A DNA stretch of 64,000 nucleotides from RPQJ01 sp963754125 (GTDB taxonomy: Bacteria; Pseudomonadota; Gammaproteobacteria; Steroidobacterales; Steroidobacteraceae), in contig CAVWEX010000014.1 of assembly GCA_963754125.1 (NCBI GenBank), positions 1,077,892 through 1,141,891 on the forward strand, read 5' to 3'. Positions 63,873 through 64,000 of this stretch are shown here, one piece after another. The notes below the pieces were generated by a model. The model was not told where the DNA came from, did not search any database, and worked only from the letters and a program-made list of their open reading frames with translations. Position 1 is the first letter of the stretch, and the number at the start of each line of letters is the position of its first letter. Position numbers and translations under genes: made by a program.

Positions 63873-63881
63873 AGGCCTTTC

Positions 63882-63911
63882 TTGACAGCCTGCGGCCCGG
63901 CCCAAGACAAT
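63882..63911 (+). promoter_or_regulatory. Promoter of tRNA-Met
   Basis: Perfect -35 TTGACA (63882-63887), 18-base spacer, -10 GACAAT (63906-63911), 13 bases before the first tRNA base. The best sigma-70 match in the window. Confidence 0.65.
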
Positions 63912-63924
63912 GCCGCCCCCGCGT

Positions 63925-64000
63925 GGTGATGTAGCTCAGTTGGTTAGAGCGCGGCACTCATAATGCTGAGGTCGGTAGTTCAACTCTACCCATCACCACC
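63925..64000 (+). tRNA. tRNA-Met (anticodon CAT), lacking only the final A at the window edge
   Basis: Acceptor GGTGATG pairs with CATCACC; D-arm GCTC...GAGC; anticodon arm CGGCA-CTCATAA-TGCTG with anticodon CAT; T-arm GGTAG-TTCAACT-CTACC; then ACC and the window ends. The paired first base and the CTCATAA loop suit the elongator form, not the initiator. Confidence 0.93.

Overview
The window is GC-rich bacterial DNA from a gammaproteobacterium. Evidence for this is the lptD-surA-pdxA-rsmA-apaG-apaH operon, the lipB/dacC/rlpA/mltB/rodA/mrdA/mreDCB cell-wall block beside gatCAB, and the moeB-prmC ... prfA / TPR-lolB / tRNA-Gln-prs-rplY-pth-ychF order also seen in pseudomonads and xanthomonads. 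I cannot name the genus; a relative of the Xanthomonadales or Steroidobacterales would fit.

Almost every gene longer than about 1 kb changes reading frame several times. Every change I worked through is one extra base, never a missing one. I therefore annotate frame-corrected genes spanning the breaks and treat the breaks as probable consensus errors. mreB, rsmA, apaG, aqpZ, rplY, doxX, kdpF and the DUF493 and DUF3297 genes are intact.

Layout. 1-3213 (-): RND efflux permease (cut by the window edge) and its membrane fusion lipoprotein. 3265-9927 (-): apaH, apaG, rsmA, pdxA, surA, lptD, with murU divergent at 10003. 10796-21627 (-): lipB, DUF493, a class IV aminotransferase, dacC, rlpA, mltB, rodA, mrdA, mreD, mreC, mreB, giving lateral-wall elongation and peptidoglycan trimming in one block. 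21831-25106 (+): gatCAB. 25169-26377 (+): a cytochrome b561-cytochrome c fusion. 26480-34569 (+): potassium system kdpFABC-DE, preceded by an overlapping 37-codon membrane-peptide gene. 34644-41413 (+): AI-2E-type permease, ArsR-methyltransferase fusion regulator with a palindromic operator, metF, metH (one-carbon and methionine cycle). 41492-50334: YjbQ, DoxX, MFS transporter, moeB, prmC, cystathionine synthase/lyase, aqpZ, a DUF885 protein, cysteine synthase. 50341-63825: prfA, TPR protein, lolB, tRNA-Gln, prs, rplY, pth, DUF3297, FKBP isomerase, small secreted protein, short MetE-like protein, a Tyr/Trp/Gly-rich secreted protein, ychF, an SDR-like protein. tRNA-Met closes the window and lacks only its last A.

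Sixteen loci carry a REP-type palindrome (arm GTAGGAGCGCCTTCAGGCGC or GTAGGAGCGGCTTCAGCCGC) between genes. Its first bases, G-TAG, usually form the stop codon of the adjoining gene. Two other palindrome families with 26-bp perfect arms occur at 41416-41486 (with fragments at 3244-3284 and near 42366) and 55882-55982. hemA, ispE and amgK, expected at their usual positions, are absent. No phage, insertion sequence, CRISPR array or replication origin was recognised.
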